DNA of 64,000 nt from positions 3,534,001 to 3,598,000 of the forward strand of contig OZ240678.1 of assembly GCA_965198905.1 (NCBI GenBank). The letters are read 5' to 3'. Source of the DNA: CAHJWH01 sp965198905. GTDB lineage: Bacteria; Pseudomonadota; Alphaproteobacteria; Caulobacterales; Caulobacteraceae. The position numbers were made by a program, and so were the translations under genes. The notes under the pieces were generated by a model. It saw nothing but the letters and a program-made list of their open reading frames with translations, was not told where the DNA came from and did not search any database. This document shows, piece after piece, positions 51,520 through 59,410 of this stretch. Within the stretch, counting starts at the first letter, position 1; every line of letters starts with the position of its first letter.

Positions 51520-52191
51520 ATGTCTCGCACACCTCAACCATCGGGCGCTCGCGGAAGCCTGAAGTGGATTCAGAGGGCGACAAACGAGCGCTGGCCGAGC
51601 CTTGACGATCCGGTCGTGGCCGCGCTGCCGGGCGCCCATCGCATCGAGTGGCTGTCGCCGTTGGAGGCCGACAGCTTCGCCGAATACCGCGACTGCGGCT
51701 TTCTGGACCGGCTCGGCCGCGGCGATCTCTGCAGCGCGCTTCAAGATTTCTGGCCGGCGCGCGGACCGCAATGGGATGCGCTTGGCCGCACGGACGGCGG
51801 CCATTTGCTCCTCGTAGAGGCCAAGGCCCACATAGCCGAGATGTGTTCTCCTGGAACGGCGGCCACGGCCTCATCACGGGAGCGCATTGAGGCGCGGCTG
51901 AGCGAGGTGGCGACCAAGCTAGGAGCCCGGCAGAACCGGGCGGCGTGGACCGACTTCTTCTACCAACTTGCCAATCGTATTGCTCACCTGGATTTCCTGC
52001 GCACGCAAGGCGCGCCCGCTTACCTGATCCTTGCCAACTTCCTCAACGATCCGGAGATGAAGGGGCCCAGCAGCCCCGAAGCGTGGGAAGCGGCCTACGA
52101 GGTGGCATTCCATGTCATGGGCCTGCAGAAGCGTAACCCCCTCGCGCCTTACATCCTTGAGGTGTACCCCGACGTAGGCGGCCACGCCTGA
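51520..52191 (+). CDS. PD-(D/E)xK nuclease-like hypothetical protein
   Basis: This 223-residue protein has a possible nuclease core: D86 in PQWDALGR and E100-A101-K102 in HLLLVEAKAH, spaced like a PD-(D/E)xK site. A second conserved-looking part is WTDFFYQLANRIAHLDFLR with ILANFLNDPEM. I do not know its family name. It is divergent from the MmeI-like gene (64 bases between starts) and precedes a second nuclease-like gene by 54 bases. AAGGG lies close to the ATG. Confidence 0.6.
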   Translation: MSRTPQPSGARGSLKWIQRATNERWPSLDDPVVAALPGAHRIEWLSPLEADSFAEYRDCGFLDRLGRGDLCSALQDFWPARGPQWDALGRTDGGHLLLVEAKAHIAEMCSPGTAATASSRERIEARLSEVATKLGARQNRAAWTDFFYQLANRIAHLDFLRTQGAPAYLILANFLNDPEMKGPSSPEAWEAAYEVAFHVMGLQKRNPLAPYILEVYPDVGGHA

Positions 52192-52245
52192 GTGATTGGA
52201 GAGATGTGACGCTGTGACTGCAGATCATCCTCGGGGGGAGGATAG

Positions 52246-53583
52246 GTGAGCGACCAGCCCTTCGCAGACCGAGTCCGCGAGCGCGACCTCGACAACTTCC
52301 TGGTCGAGGAACTCCACGCCTCGCCCGAGTTCCGGGACTGGTTCGTCGGCCGCACCGGCCCGGCCTTCGCTGCACCCGCGGACTGCGAGGTGCGCCTCCA
52401 GAAGTCGCCGCCCCGCCTGCAGGACGCTCGGCAGACCGACGTGCAGATCGGGTGGTTCGACGCAGCCGGGACGCTCCACGCCATGGTGCTGATCGAGAGC
52501 AAGGTGACAGCGGACTTCCAGCCGGGTCAGGTCGAGGCATACGTGGCGGAGGTCGCGGAGGCGCGCTCGCGGCTGAGCCGGCTCGGCGCGGCGACCGTGC
52601 TGGTCGCGCCAGCAGCCAGACTTGCCGGCCTCGCCGGTGGCGAGGCGTTCGACGCCCGCATCTCGATCGAGAACATCGTCGACCAGCTCAACGGCCGGCG
52701 CGCCGACGGCCTGCCTCTGGAGCTCGACGCCAGACTGGCGATGCGCGTCCAGCTGCTGGAGGCGCTCTGCGGCAGGCGTGCGGCGTCGGGCTGGATCGCG
52801 ACGACTGTGCCCGAGAAGCGTGATTTCGCAGAGGCCTATGCCGCGCTCGCACGCGAGCGGCTGCTGGGGCTAAAAGTCCGGCCCTCGACCGACGGGCCGA
52901 AGGCCATTACGCGCATCTTCGAGGGGCTCGAGCTGCCGGGCCTCCCGACGCCGGCGCTCCGCCATGAGTTCGGAAGCGGTGTCGCTTGGAAGTGGGTGAA
53001 CGCGCAGTTCACCGGCTTCGTCGACGCCGTTGGCAGGGTCACGTCCTCCGGCGTGCTGTCCAACACTCGGTTCACGGCCGAGCCTGCGGGCAAGTCATTG
53101 GCAATCCGCGTGCCCACGCCGGGCATCGATCCAACCGCCTCCTTCGAGGGCCAACGTGGCGCCGTGCTGGCTGGGCTCGACGCGATTGGGGAGCTGGCGG
53201 CCTGGCTCACGGCGAACGCTTCAGGTTTGGCGCCCCTGCTGTTCGGTGGCACGGGAGCGGCTCGGTCTGGAGATAAGCCGGCCCCTGCTGCTCCGGACCA
53301 CAAGCAGGTCGAGCGGCAGTTCGTGGCAGCTCTCCGCGACATCTACGCGCAATGTGACGCGCTCGGCTACCGGCCGACAGGCATGCTCCAGATGATCGAT
53401 CGCCTCGGCGGGATCGAGACGGCCCGACGCCTGCTCGTCCTACCTCCCTCCGACGGCTTCGGGCGACTCGCCATGCTCAGCCGGCTCGATCTTGCGGTGG
53501 AGTCACTCGTGCTTGAGCCGCGTTGGGACAGCGTGTTCACCGAGGAAGAGCGCCGGATCGCGAGACGTAGGCTTGGTAGATAG
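52246..53583 (+). CDS. PD-(D/E)xK nuclease-like protein with C-terminal helical domain
   Basis: This 445-residue protein has an N-terminal nuclease-like core: D65 (RQTDVQIGW), E84-S85-K86 (VLIESKVTADF) and Q95 (GQVEAYVAEV). The C-terminal 80 residues (YRPTGMLQMIDRLGGIETAR, DGFGRLAMLSRLDLAVESLV, FTEEERRIARRRL) look like a small helical domain I have seen attached to restriction-related proteins. The middle (about 180-330) is unrecognised. GTG start with GGGGGGAGGA upstream. It probably forms an operon with the preceding gene. Confidence 0.65.
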   Translation: MSDQPFADRVRERDLDNFLVEELHASPEFRDWFVGRTGPAFAAPADCEVRLQKSPPRLQDARQTDVQIGWFDAAGTLHAMVLIESKVTADFQPGQVEAYVAEVAEARSRLSRLGAATVLVAPAARLAGLAGGEAFDARISIENIVDQLNGRRADGLPLELDARLAMRVQLLEALCGRRAASGWIATTVPEKRDFAEAYAALARERLLGLKVRPSTDGPKAITRIFEGLELPGLPTPALRHEFGSGVAWKWVNAQFTGFVDAVGRVTSSGVLSNTRFTAEPAGKSLAIRVPTPGIDPTASFEGQRGAVLAGLDAIGELAAWLTANASGLAPLLFGGTGAARSGDKPAPAAPDHKQVERQFVAALRDIYAQCDALGYRPTGMLQMIDRLGGIETARRLLVLPPSDGFGRLAMLSRLDLAVESLVLEPRWDSVFTEEERRIARRRLGR

Positions 53584-53719
53584 CGCGGCGTCGTACAGCA
53601 AGGTCGCGGAGCTCCGGAGTCTCGTGCCGCCAAAGACAAGGCTTTGAGGAGCATCCGCGCCCTTAGCGTCCGCTGAGGCTAGTGCGACTCCGGACAGTCA
53701 GGCGCTCGCGCAACTGACG

Positions 53720-54367
53720 CTACTTGCAGGCCTCTTCGAAGAAGAGCTCGGCGTCGTCCAACCAATCCTCGTAAACGCGAACCGCGCGTCCTGGAACCAC
53801 GGATTTCACGATATCGTCGACGCTTCCGGTAGCATAAAGGCCCATGTCAATTGCTTTTCGCCGTGCCTTACGCAACGTGTCCGCATTGCGGTGTGCGTAG
53901 AAATTTCGGAGAGTTCCCAGGTTGGCAAATAGCGTTGTATTCAACGCTAACGCGTTCTGAAGAGAAGATGTATTCGTCAGGTACGCTGCGGAAAAGACCC
54001 TCACCACGTCTCTTGGATCTCGAACGGTGGGCTCCTGCTTCCGGTCGATCCGGGGGGGCGAACCCATACGCTTGAAAGCCTGATTATTGAGGACCGACAA
54101 CATAAAGGCAGCAATTTCGTCTTCTTCCCGGAGAGAGAAGTTGCTGCGAACGCGGACGCCGCTCAGCGTCCGCGCATTCCGAATACTGCTAATAAGGAGG
54201 ACGCGCATAGTGCTCAGAACTAAATTATCCAGCTCGATCACGGAATATGGCAGGAGCTCGGGCCTCCCTGATGCCGGGTCGGCGCCAGCGTTATACAAGC
54301 GGCGGAGGCGTCCAAGCCGCGAGCCTAAAGCGTCGTGCAGCTTCGACAGATCAGTGACCGGCCGCAC
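53720..54367 (-). CDS. HEPN-like RX4H protein, third gene of a putative defence operon
   Basis: This 215-residue, mostly helical protein contains LRNFYAHRNADT, where R154 and H159 form an RX4H motif like that of HEPN ribonucleases. I do not recognise the rest. It starts three bases after the DUF262 stop. The GTG at 54367 sits directly on a GGAGG, so the real start may be slightly downstream (a CTG at 54349 is the only near in-frame alternative). GC content is clearly lower than in the chromosome. Confidence 0.6.
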   Translation of the reverse strand: MRPVTDLSKLHDALGSRLGRLRRLYNAGADPASGRPELLPYSVIELDNLVLSTMRVLLISSIRNARTLSGVRVRSNFSLREEDEIAAFMLSVLNNQAFKRMGSPPRIDRKQEPTVRDPRDVVRVFSAAYLTNTSSLQNALALNTTLFANLGTLRNFYAHRNADTLRKARRKAIDMGLYATGSVDDIVKSVVPGRAVRVYEDWLDDAELFFEEACK

Positions 54368-54370
54368 CTC

Positions 54371-55420
54371 CTACTCATTCGCTTTAAGGCTGAAATAGAA
54401 ATACAGAAATCTGACTCGCTTTGAATCCTCGACGTTTGTCTTTTTGCTACAAGCATCCAGGAAATCCTGAAGACCTGGATAGTTACCGGGGTCGCTCAGG
54501 GCGGCCGCAAGGACTTCGATGGACACTGCCTGCGTCTGGACGTGACTCAGCAATGCCGCATCAGTCGAATCGACCAGCTTCCGCCTTACCACCTCGTCCT
54601 TTACCGAGAGGCAAGCTAGAGCGAGGGATTGAAAGATATGCCCCCTCAGAAAGACCGGCTGCACCAACTCGGGTGCCGTGACGACAGACTCGATCGCGGT
54701 AGAAAGCCAGCGATCGAATTCGTCCGCCTCCGGGAATGCGGCATTGTACTTCTTATATAATCCGTCGATCTGCTTGCCCTTGACAGTTGAAAACCCGCTG
54801 TCAAGCGCAAGCGCCATCTCAGAATAGAGCTTCAGATCGGCCATGCGCACCAGGTCTCGGCGCGAGAAAAGGCCTATCTGGTTCAGCATTTGTTGATGCT
54901 TGTCGCCGACCCGCACGATGAACCACTTGAAGTCCCCCTGGAACTGAGCGTTTCTTTGTTCTTCATCATTTAAGGGGATATTGTTCGCGTTCATCCGCCG
55001 GAACGCCTCTCGGATCTCCTCGTCCGAGGTTCCCTGAAACTGATCAATTGGCAGGGAATAAGACAGAAAGCGGGATTTCCACGTGTCGTCCAACTGGTTG
55101 TATTTGAGTCCTCGAAGTTCCTCCGTATCGATATTGCTCGTCAGTCGTTGCTTATTTTGATAGAACATCATCAAGGCCTGCGTTCGCTGCTGCCCGTCAA
55201 CAACCTCCTTAATGACTTGCCGACTCTTCAGGTCCAATCTGGCGTGCACATACAACTTCGGAATTGGATATTCTAAAAGTATTGATTCAATAAAATAGGC
55301 ACGGGCTTGCGATGTCCACAAGCCGACCTTCCTCTGGTATTCCTCATTTACCTTTATTTTTCCAGCACCATAGTCTTGACAATAATCCGCAACGGACATG
55401 GGAGAGGAAGTGGCTCGCAT
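54371..55420 (-). CDS. DUF262 (ParB/GmrSD-N-like) protein
   Basis: This 349-residue protein has the DUF262 pattern: EEYQRKVGLWTSQARAYFIE (about 26-45), ILLEYPIPKLYVH, the VVDGQQRTQALM motif (DGQQR at 75-79) and FRRMNANNIPLNDEEQRNAQ. In GmrSD and SspE this domain senses or hydrolyses NTP to control DNA cleavage. No DUF1524/HNH nuclease domain follows, so the effector may be a partner protein. Its ATG overlaps the methyltransferase stop (TGATG). Confidence 0.85.
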   Translation of the reverse strand: MRATSSPMSVADYCQDYGAGKIKVNEEYQRKVGLWTSQARAYFIESILLEYPIPKLYVHARLDLKSRQVIKEVVDGQQRTQALMMFYQNKQRLTSNIDTEELRGLKYNQLDDTWKSRFLSYSLPIDQFQGTSDEEIREAFRRMNANNIPLNDEEQRNAQFQGDFKWFIVRVGDKHQQMLNQIGLFSRRDLVRMADLKLYSEMALALDSGFSTVKGKQIDGLYKKYNAAFPEADEFDRWLSTAIESVVTAPELVQPVFLRGHIFQSLALACLSVKDEVVRRKLVDSTDAALLSHVQTQAVSIEVLAAALSDPGNYPGLQDFLDACSKKTNVEDSKRVRFLYFYFSLKANE

Positions 55421-56712
55421 CAGACCTTCTCAAAGCAAAGCACGGCCTCGTTGGCTTCGAAGCTCTGACGGTACTTCCTCGTGTGCGGATGACTTCCTGC
55501 AAGAGTCTTGCTAAGTGGGAAGTCATCCCGGCGACGCAGCTGTAATCCATGGGTCAACGCCATTTCGCTGACGATCGCAGGTAGATCGTTTTTGATCTCT
55601 TTGTAATGAGAGTCCTGAACCACCAGCACAGCTGCTCCCCCTGATCGAACTCCTCCGGAAATCGCCCTTAGGGACCTGGACATTTTATCGAAGTAGTCCG
55701 TGTGGGTCTTGAAGTAGTAGCCTGAGGACGCTTTTGATGGATGTTTCTTCACGGAATCCAGAAACTTACTGCAGGTTGGCCCCCATGCTAGATCCGGAAC
55801 TAGATCACGCTCGGGCACCCGGACGCTGCCCAGCATTTGTCGGCTTAGCTCTGCCCTTCCGACCCTGAGGAGGGGAGCCAGAACAGCAAGCTGGATTCGG
55901 GTCGCTGCCGTGTAGTCGATCCGCGTACAATATGGAGGAGAGGTCAGGACGATGTCAGCTTTTTTGCCCAAGTTCAACTCACCTGCCGTGTCAGCAACGA
56001 TCAGCTCAACGAGCCCAACGTCCAGCGGGTCTGCTTTACGGGAGGAGAGCGCCTGAGCCATCTCGGCGACAATCTCCACAAATCGCATTGACATCCACAT
56101 CCGCCCAGCGGACGCCCTCCGCTGGCCGTTCTTGACGACCTTCAGCCAAGTCGGGTTCGATGTCTTGTATCTTGAACTTAGGTCGCGGCAGAGCGTGAAG
56201 ACGGCGACATAGTAGGTCGCCGCCAGCGCCGAGACCGCTTGTACTTCGCCGCTCGCTCGTGTGTCCTCGCTCGTGAGCGACACGGTGATCGCTTTTTCAA
56301 GGTTTCGTAGCCAGGCGATAGTCAATGGACCAAACCAATCGCCTAGAGGATCTGAGGGTTCAGAAGCAAGCACTTCTTGCTCAGCTTTAATGAGTAGCTG
56401 CCTTGCAAGGGCCACCAGACTGTCAGCCTCGGATGGCGACAGCGTCCTGGCTCTGGCTATAATCGCCATTACGGGATTGATGTCGATCCCCACTGCGTCC
56501 AACCTCAGCTTCGTCGCGGCGGAGGTTGTGGTGCCGCTGCCGTTCCAAGGATCCAGCACTCGCGCCGCCTTCGGCAAACCCGCCGAACTCAGAAGCTCAT
56601 GAGCGAAAGCCTCAGGATAACCGGCATAGTAGGGAAAGAACCCCTCCCACCCCGTTTGCCCTCTGGGGTTCCGTTTTGGCGAGCTAATGCGCAGGTTAGC
56701 GAAATCGAACAT
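55420..56712 (-). CDS. DNA methyltransferase, TSPPY (beta) class
   Basis: This 430-residue protein has SAM motif I DPWNGSGTTTSAA (54-66) and catalytic motif IV LTSPPYCTRIDY (256-267). Motif I precedes IV, with a long helical insert between. TSPPY is typical of N4-cytosine and some N6-adenine methyltransferases. It is the first gene of a coupled three-gene operon with DUF262 and HEPN-like genes and probably marks self DNA. No classical restriction nuclease is in the operon. Confidence 0.85.
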   Translation of the reverse strand: MFDFANLRISSPKRNPRGQTGWEGFFPYYAGYPEAFAHELLSSAGLPKAARVLDPWNGSGTTTSAATKLRLDAVGIDINPVMAIIARARTLSPSEADSLVALARQLLIKAEQEVLASEPSDPLGDWFGPLTIAWLRNLEKAITVSLTSEDTRASGEVQAVSALAATYYVAVFTLCRDLSSRYKTSNPTWLKVVKNGQRRASAGRMWMSMRFVEIVAEMAQALSSRKADPLDVGLVELIVADTAGELNLGKKADIVLTSPPYCTRIDYTAATRIQLAVLAPLLRVGRAELSRQMLGSVRVPERDLVPDLAWGPTCSKFLDSVKKHPSKASSGYYFKTHTDYFDKMSRSLRAISGGVRSGGAAVLVVQDSHYKEIKNDLPAIVSEMALTHGLQLRRRDDFPLSKTLAGSHPHTRKYRQSFEANEAVLCFEKV

Positions 56713-56966
56713 TATCCGGCCACGGGTGAGGAGTTCTCTCAGCCATACAACGATTCAGCGCTGGGTAGCGAACTTCGCGGCGCTGTCGCGCCTTTTCTCG
56801 CTGCAGATTGTCTGAGGCTTCACTAGCCACCGGAGCACGAGCCGCCGCCAGGGCGGTTAGTAAGGCACTTCCGCCCCGGTGGGCTCGGCAGTTATTCGCT
56901 TTCAACGTCAGGCTTTGGCGTGCAGCTTGCAACCGAGATCATGGCTACCGAGGGGCGACTGGGAGG
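56713..56966. other. Gap between the defence operon and the integrase (254 bases)
   Basis: The stretch is non-coding as far as I can see. It should carry the promoter of the minus-strand methyltransferase-DUF262-HEPN operon in its left part and the 3' end of the integrase transcript in its right part. No clear -35/-10 pair stood out. Confidence 0.4.
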
Positions 56967-58289
56967 TCAAGCAATCTGCGCCTTTGAAGTGCGTGTCGAC
57001 AGTGCGCGGTGCAGCCGCGCCGCGACCAGCATGTCGGGGGTGAGGTCGGGGAAGTCGGCCAGGATGGTCGCTTCGGGCACACCGCGAAGGAGCAGGTCGG
57101 CGATGGGGTGGACGAGCACGGACGTTCCGCGGAACCTGGGGGCGCCGCTGAGCAGGGGGTCTTCCACGATCAGGGCCATGGCTGAGGAGAACGCGGCCTG
57201 CGACGCCGCGCCCGCCTGGCCTTTGGACGCCTCCTTCGCCCGCTCCTCCAGCCGCTTGTGCAGGGTGGACGGCTGAATATGCGTGTAGCGCTTCAGCATC
57301 TTCCAGTCCTTGTGCCCGGTGACGAGCGCGGCCTGCGGGATGTCGAGGCCGCCTTCGAAAAGGCGGCTCGTGCCCTCGTGGCGCAGGTCGTGGAAGTGCA
57401 GGTCGTTGATCTTCAGGCGGCGGCAGATGCGTCGGAACGCCGTCCCCACCGACTTGGGATTGTAGGGGAAGATGCGGCCGCGGCTGGTGGTCGCCGCGCG
57501 CTGCTCATCCAGGAGCGCCAGGGCGTCGAAGCCGCTGATCTTCAGGAGCGGGACCCGCTGGTGGTTGCCGACCTTGTGACGCGGGTCCTTGCGGTCGCGG
57601 ATGAGCAGGGTTCGGGCCTCGCGGTCCAGGTCGGACCACAGCACCTCGCAGATTTCCTCCTGGCGCATGGCGGTGGCGACGGCGAAGCGGATGAGCCTCG
57701 CCAGAGGGATGACCTGCAGCGGGTTGTCCTCGGCGTCGGCGCAGATGCGGGCGAGTTCGTCGGCGGTCGGCCGCCGGTCGCGCTCGCGGCCCTTGCCGAC
57801 GAGGCCGAGGCGCTTCAAGGCGGCGCGCGCCAGGGTGACCGGCTCGACCGAGATGTCGACGCCGTGGACGGCGGCGGCGTGGACGATGAGGGTGCGCATG
57901 TAGCTCAGGTCGACGGACAGCGTCGCGGGGCCTGCACCAGCCTTGGCGCGCGCCCTGCCGAACTCGATCAGCCGCTCGCGCGTGAGGTCCTTGAGCTTCA
58001 CGCGACCGAGGTCGGCCTTCAGAGTGTTCAGCACAGCCGCCTTGGAGCGTCGCGGGGCCTTGCCGACCTCCTTCATGTCCTCGATGTGCAGGTCGATGAG
58101 GTGGCCGAAGGTGGTCGGAGAGCCTTTGGAGCGCTTGCTGGGCGTCTCGCCGCGATCGATCCGGCTCTCTGTCTCGCGCGCCCACACCTCGGCGTCGCGG
58201 CGGAGATGGCAGCATCGGCTGAGCGCCACACCCTTCCGCCGGACCTGGGCTTGCCAGCTTCCAGATTTCAGCCGTCGAATGGTCGCCAT
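56967..58289 (-). CDS. int: Tyrosine recombinase (integrase) with C-terminal DUF433-like domain
   Basis: This 440-residue protein has an N-terminal arm-binding region, a SAM-like core-binding domain (about 60-150) and the catalytic domain. Catalytic residues are R209 (TAMRQEE), K234, H300 and R303 (HFHDLRHEG), H326 (GHKDW) and Y335 (RYTHI). Residues about 371-430 (LIVEDPLLSGAPRFRGTSVL, PIADLLLRGVPEATILADFP, LTPDMLVAA) match the DUF433 pattern, an unusual addition. ATG 58289 with GGAGGG eight bases upstream is preferred over GTG 58298. It lies next to dusA, its likely target. Confidence 0.9.
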   Translation of the reverse strand: MATIRRLKSGSWQAQVRRKGVALSRCCHLRRDAEVWARETESRIDRGETPSKRSKGSPTTFGHLIDLHIEDMKEVGKAPRRSKAAVLNTLKADLGRVKLKDLTRERLIEFGRARAKAGAGPATLSVDLSYMRTLIVHAAAVHGVDISVEPVTLARAALKRLGLVGKGRERDRRPTADELARICADAEDNPLQVIPLARLIRFAVATAMRQEEICEVLWSDLDREARTLLIRDRKDPRHKVGNHQRVPLLKISGFDALALLDEQRAATTSRGRIFPYNPKSVGTAFRRICRRLKINDLHFHDLRHEGTSRLFEGGLDIPQAALVTGHKDWKMLKRYTHIQPSTLHKRLEERAKEASKGQAGAASQAAFSSAMALIVEDPLLSGAPRFRGTSVLVHPIADLLLRGVPEATILADFPDLTPDMLVAARLHRALSTRTSKAQIA

Positions 58290-58350
58290 GGCGTTCACCC
58301 TCCGTGCACACTGCCGCTTCGCAGCGTGGCGTATTATGGGGTATTCCAGC

Positions 58351-58375
58351 GTGTGAACGGGTGTGAACGTTCACC
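58351..58375. repeat. Candidate integrase arm-type sites
   Basis: GTGTGAAC occurs twice in tandem (58351-58358, 58361-58368), followed at once by the inverted GTTCACC (58369-58375). The inverted form GTTCACAC is found at 43661-43668 near the left end, and TTCACC recurs at the integrase start. Such repeats near both ends fit arm-type binding sites. Confidence 0.55.
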
Positions 58376-58411
58376 CTAAGTTCGTTGAACCTACACCGGA
58401 AAGCATTGTAA

Positions 58412-59392
58412 TTGAAGGAAAAAATCTTCGCCGTCGCGCCGATGATGGATTGGACCGACCGGCACTGCCGTGCGCTGCACCGCACGCTGAGTCGGCGCGC
58501 TTTGCTGTATACCGAGATGGTCACGGCCCAGGCTGTCCTGCATGGCGACCGCGACAGGCTGTTGGGGTTTTCCGCCGTAGAGCATCCGGTGGCCTTGCAG
58601 CTGGGGGGCTCGGACCCCGCAGGCCTGGCGCAGGCCGCCCGGATCGGAGAGGGGTTCGGCTATGACGAGATCAACCTGAACGTCGGTTGCCCCTCGGACC
58701 GGGTGCAGAGCGGCCGTTTCGGCGCCTGCCTGATGCGCGAGCCCGAGCTCGTCGCCGAGTGCATGGCCGCCATGATCGACGCCGTAGCCGTGCCCGTAAC
58801 GCTGAAATGCCGGATCGGCGTGGACGACCAGGACCCCGAGGATAGCCTTTTCACCCTGGCGGACGCCTGCGCCTCGGTCGGCGTGCGCCAGGTCGCGGTG
58901 CATGCGCGCAAGGCCTGGCTGAAAGGGCTGAGCCCCAAGGAGAACCGCGACGTGCCGCCCTTGGACTACGGCCTGGTCTACCGGCTCAAGGCGGAGCGCC
59001 CGGCGCTGGAGGTGGTGGTGAACGGCGGCGTGGCGGACCTGGACGCGGCGGTCATCCATCTGGCCCACCTGGACGGCGTGATGCTCGGGCGTGCGGCCTA
59101 TCACGACCCCGGCCTGCTCGGAGATGTGGATAGGCGGATGTTCGGCGACGGCGAGCGGGTGACGCCCTGGCAGGCGGTCGAGGCTTACCGACCCTATCTG
59201 GCGGCGCAGCTGGCGCATGGAACGCCGCTCTCGTCGATGACTCGCCACATGCTCGGCCTGTTCGCGGGCCGGCCAGGCGCCCGGGCGTGGCGAAGGATGC
59301 TGACGGTGGGGGCTAGCCGGCCGGGCGCGGGGCTGGAGGTGCTGGACCTCGCCCTGGAGGCTGTGACCCGGCCGGTCGAGATCGCGGCCTGA
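58412..59392 (+). CDS. dusA: tRNA-dihydrouridine synthase A, 5' end supplied by the element
   Basis: This 326-residue FMN enzyme reduces uridine to dihydrouridine at D-loop positions 20/20a. It has FAVAPMMDWTDRHCR at the start, ALQLGGSDP, the catalytic C93 in LNVGCPSDRVQSG, VAVHARKAWLKGLSPKENR (in two parts: VAVHARKAW, LKGLSPKENR) and VVVNGG. The start is TTG (58412), which is unusual. The first ten codons come from the integrated element, and the original start remains at 43564. Confidence 0.95.
   Translation: MKEKIFAVAPMMDWTDRHCRALHRTLSRRALLYTEMVTAQAVLHGDRDRLLGFSAVEHPVALQLGGSDPAGLAQAARIGEGFGYDEINLNVGCPSDRVQSGRFGACLMREPELVAECMAAMIDAVAVPVTLKCRIGVDDQDPEDSLFTLADACASVGVRQVAVHARKAWLKGLSPKENRDVPPLDYGLVYRLKAERPALEVVVNGGVADLDAAVIHLAHLDGVMLGRAAYHDPGLLGDVDRRMFGDGERVTPWQAVEAYRPYLAAQLAHGTPLSSMTRHMLGLFAGRPGARAWRRMLTVGASRPGAGLEVLDLALEAVTRPVEIAA
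58442..58450. other. Candidate attR core, inside dusA
   Basis: ATGATGGAT encodes the MMD of DusA's APMMDWTD motif and repeats the attL core at 43600-43608. Integration here leaves the encoded protein nearly unchanged from this point on. The location agrees with the known use of the dusA 5' end as an attachment site. Confidence 0.6.
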
Positions 59393-59410
59393 CCGGCTTC
59401 GAGGCGCGGA

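Larger units (their letters stand above)
43600..58450. mobile_element. Integrative mobilizable element in dusA (about 14.8 kb)
   Basis: The boundaries are set by dusA sequence at both ends: a severed dusA start on the left and the dusA body on the right, sharing ATGATGGAT. The integrase gene is adjacent to dusA, as in known dusA-integrating elements. Content: integrase, relaxase-helicase, TraD-like protein, candidate oriT, AlpA-like regulator, RHH antitoxin with toxin remnant, an MmeI-like enzyme, two nuclease-like genes and a methyltransferase-DUF262-HEPN operon. No mating-pair genes are present, so transfer would need a helper. Confidence 0.78.

Noticed and set aside
53851..54681. Small plus-strand frames opposite the HEPN-like and DUF262 genes
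   Set aside because: They are antisense, lack ribosome sites and interrupt a well-coupled operon.
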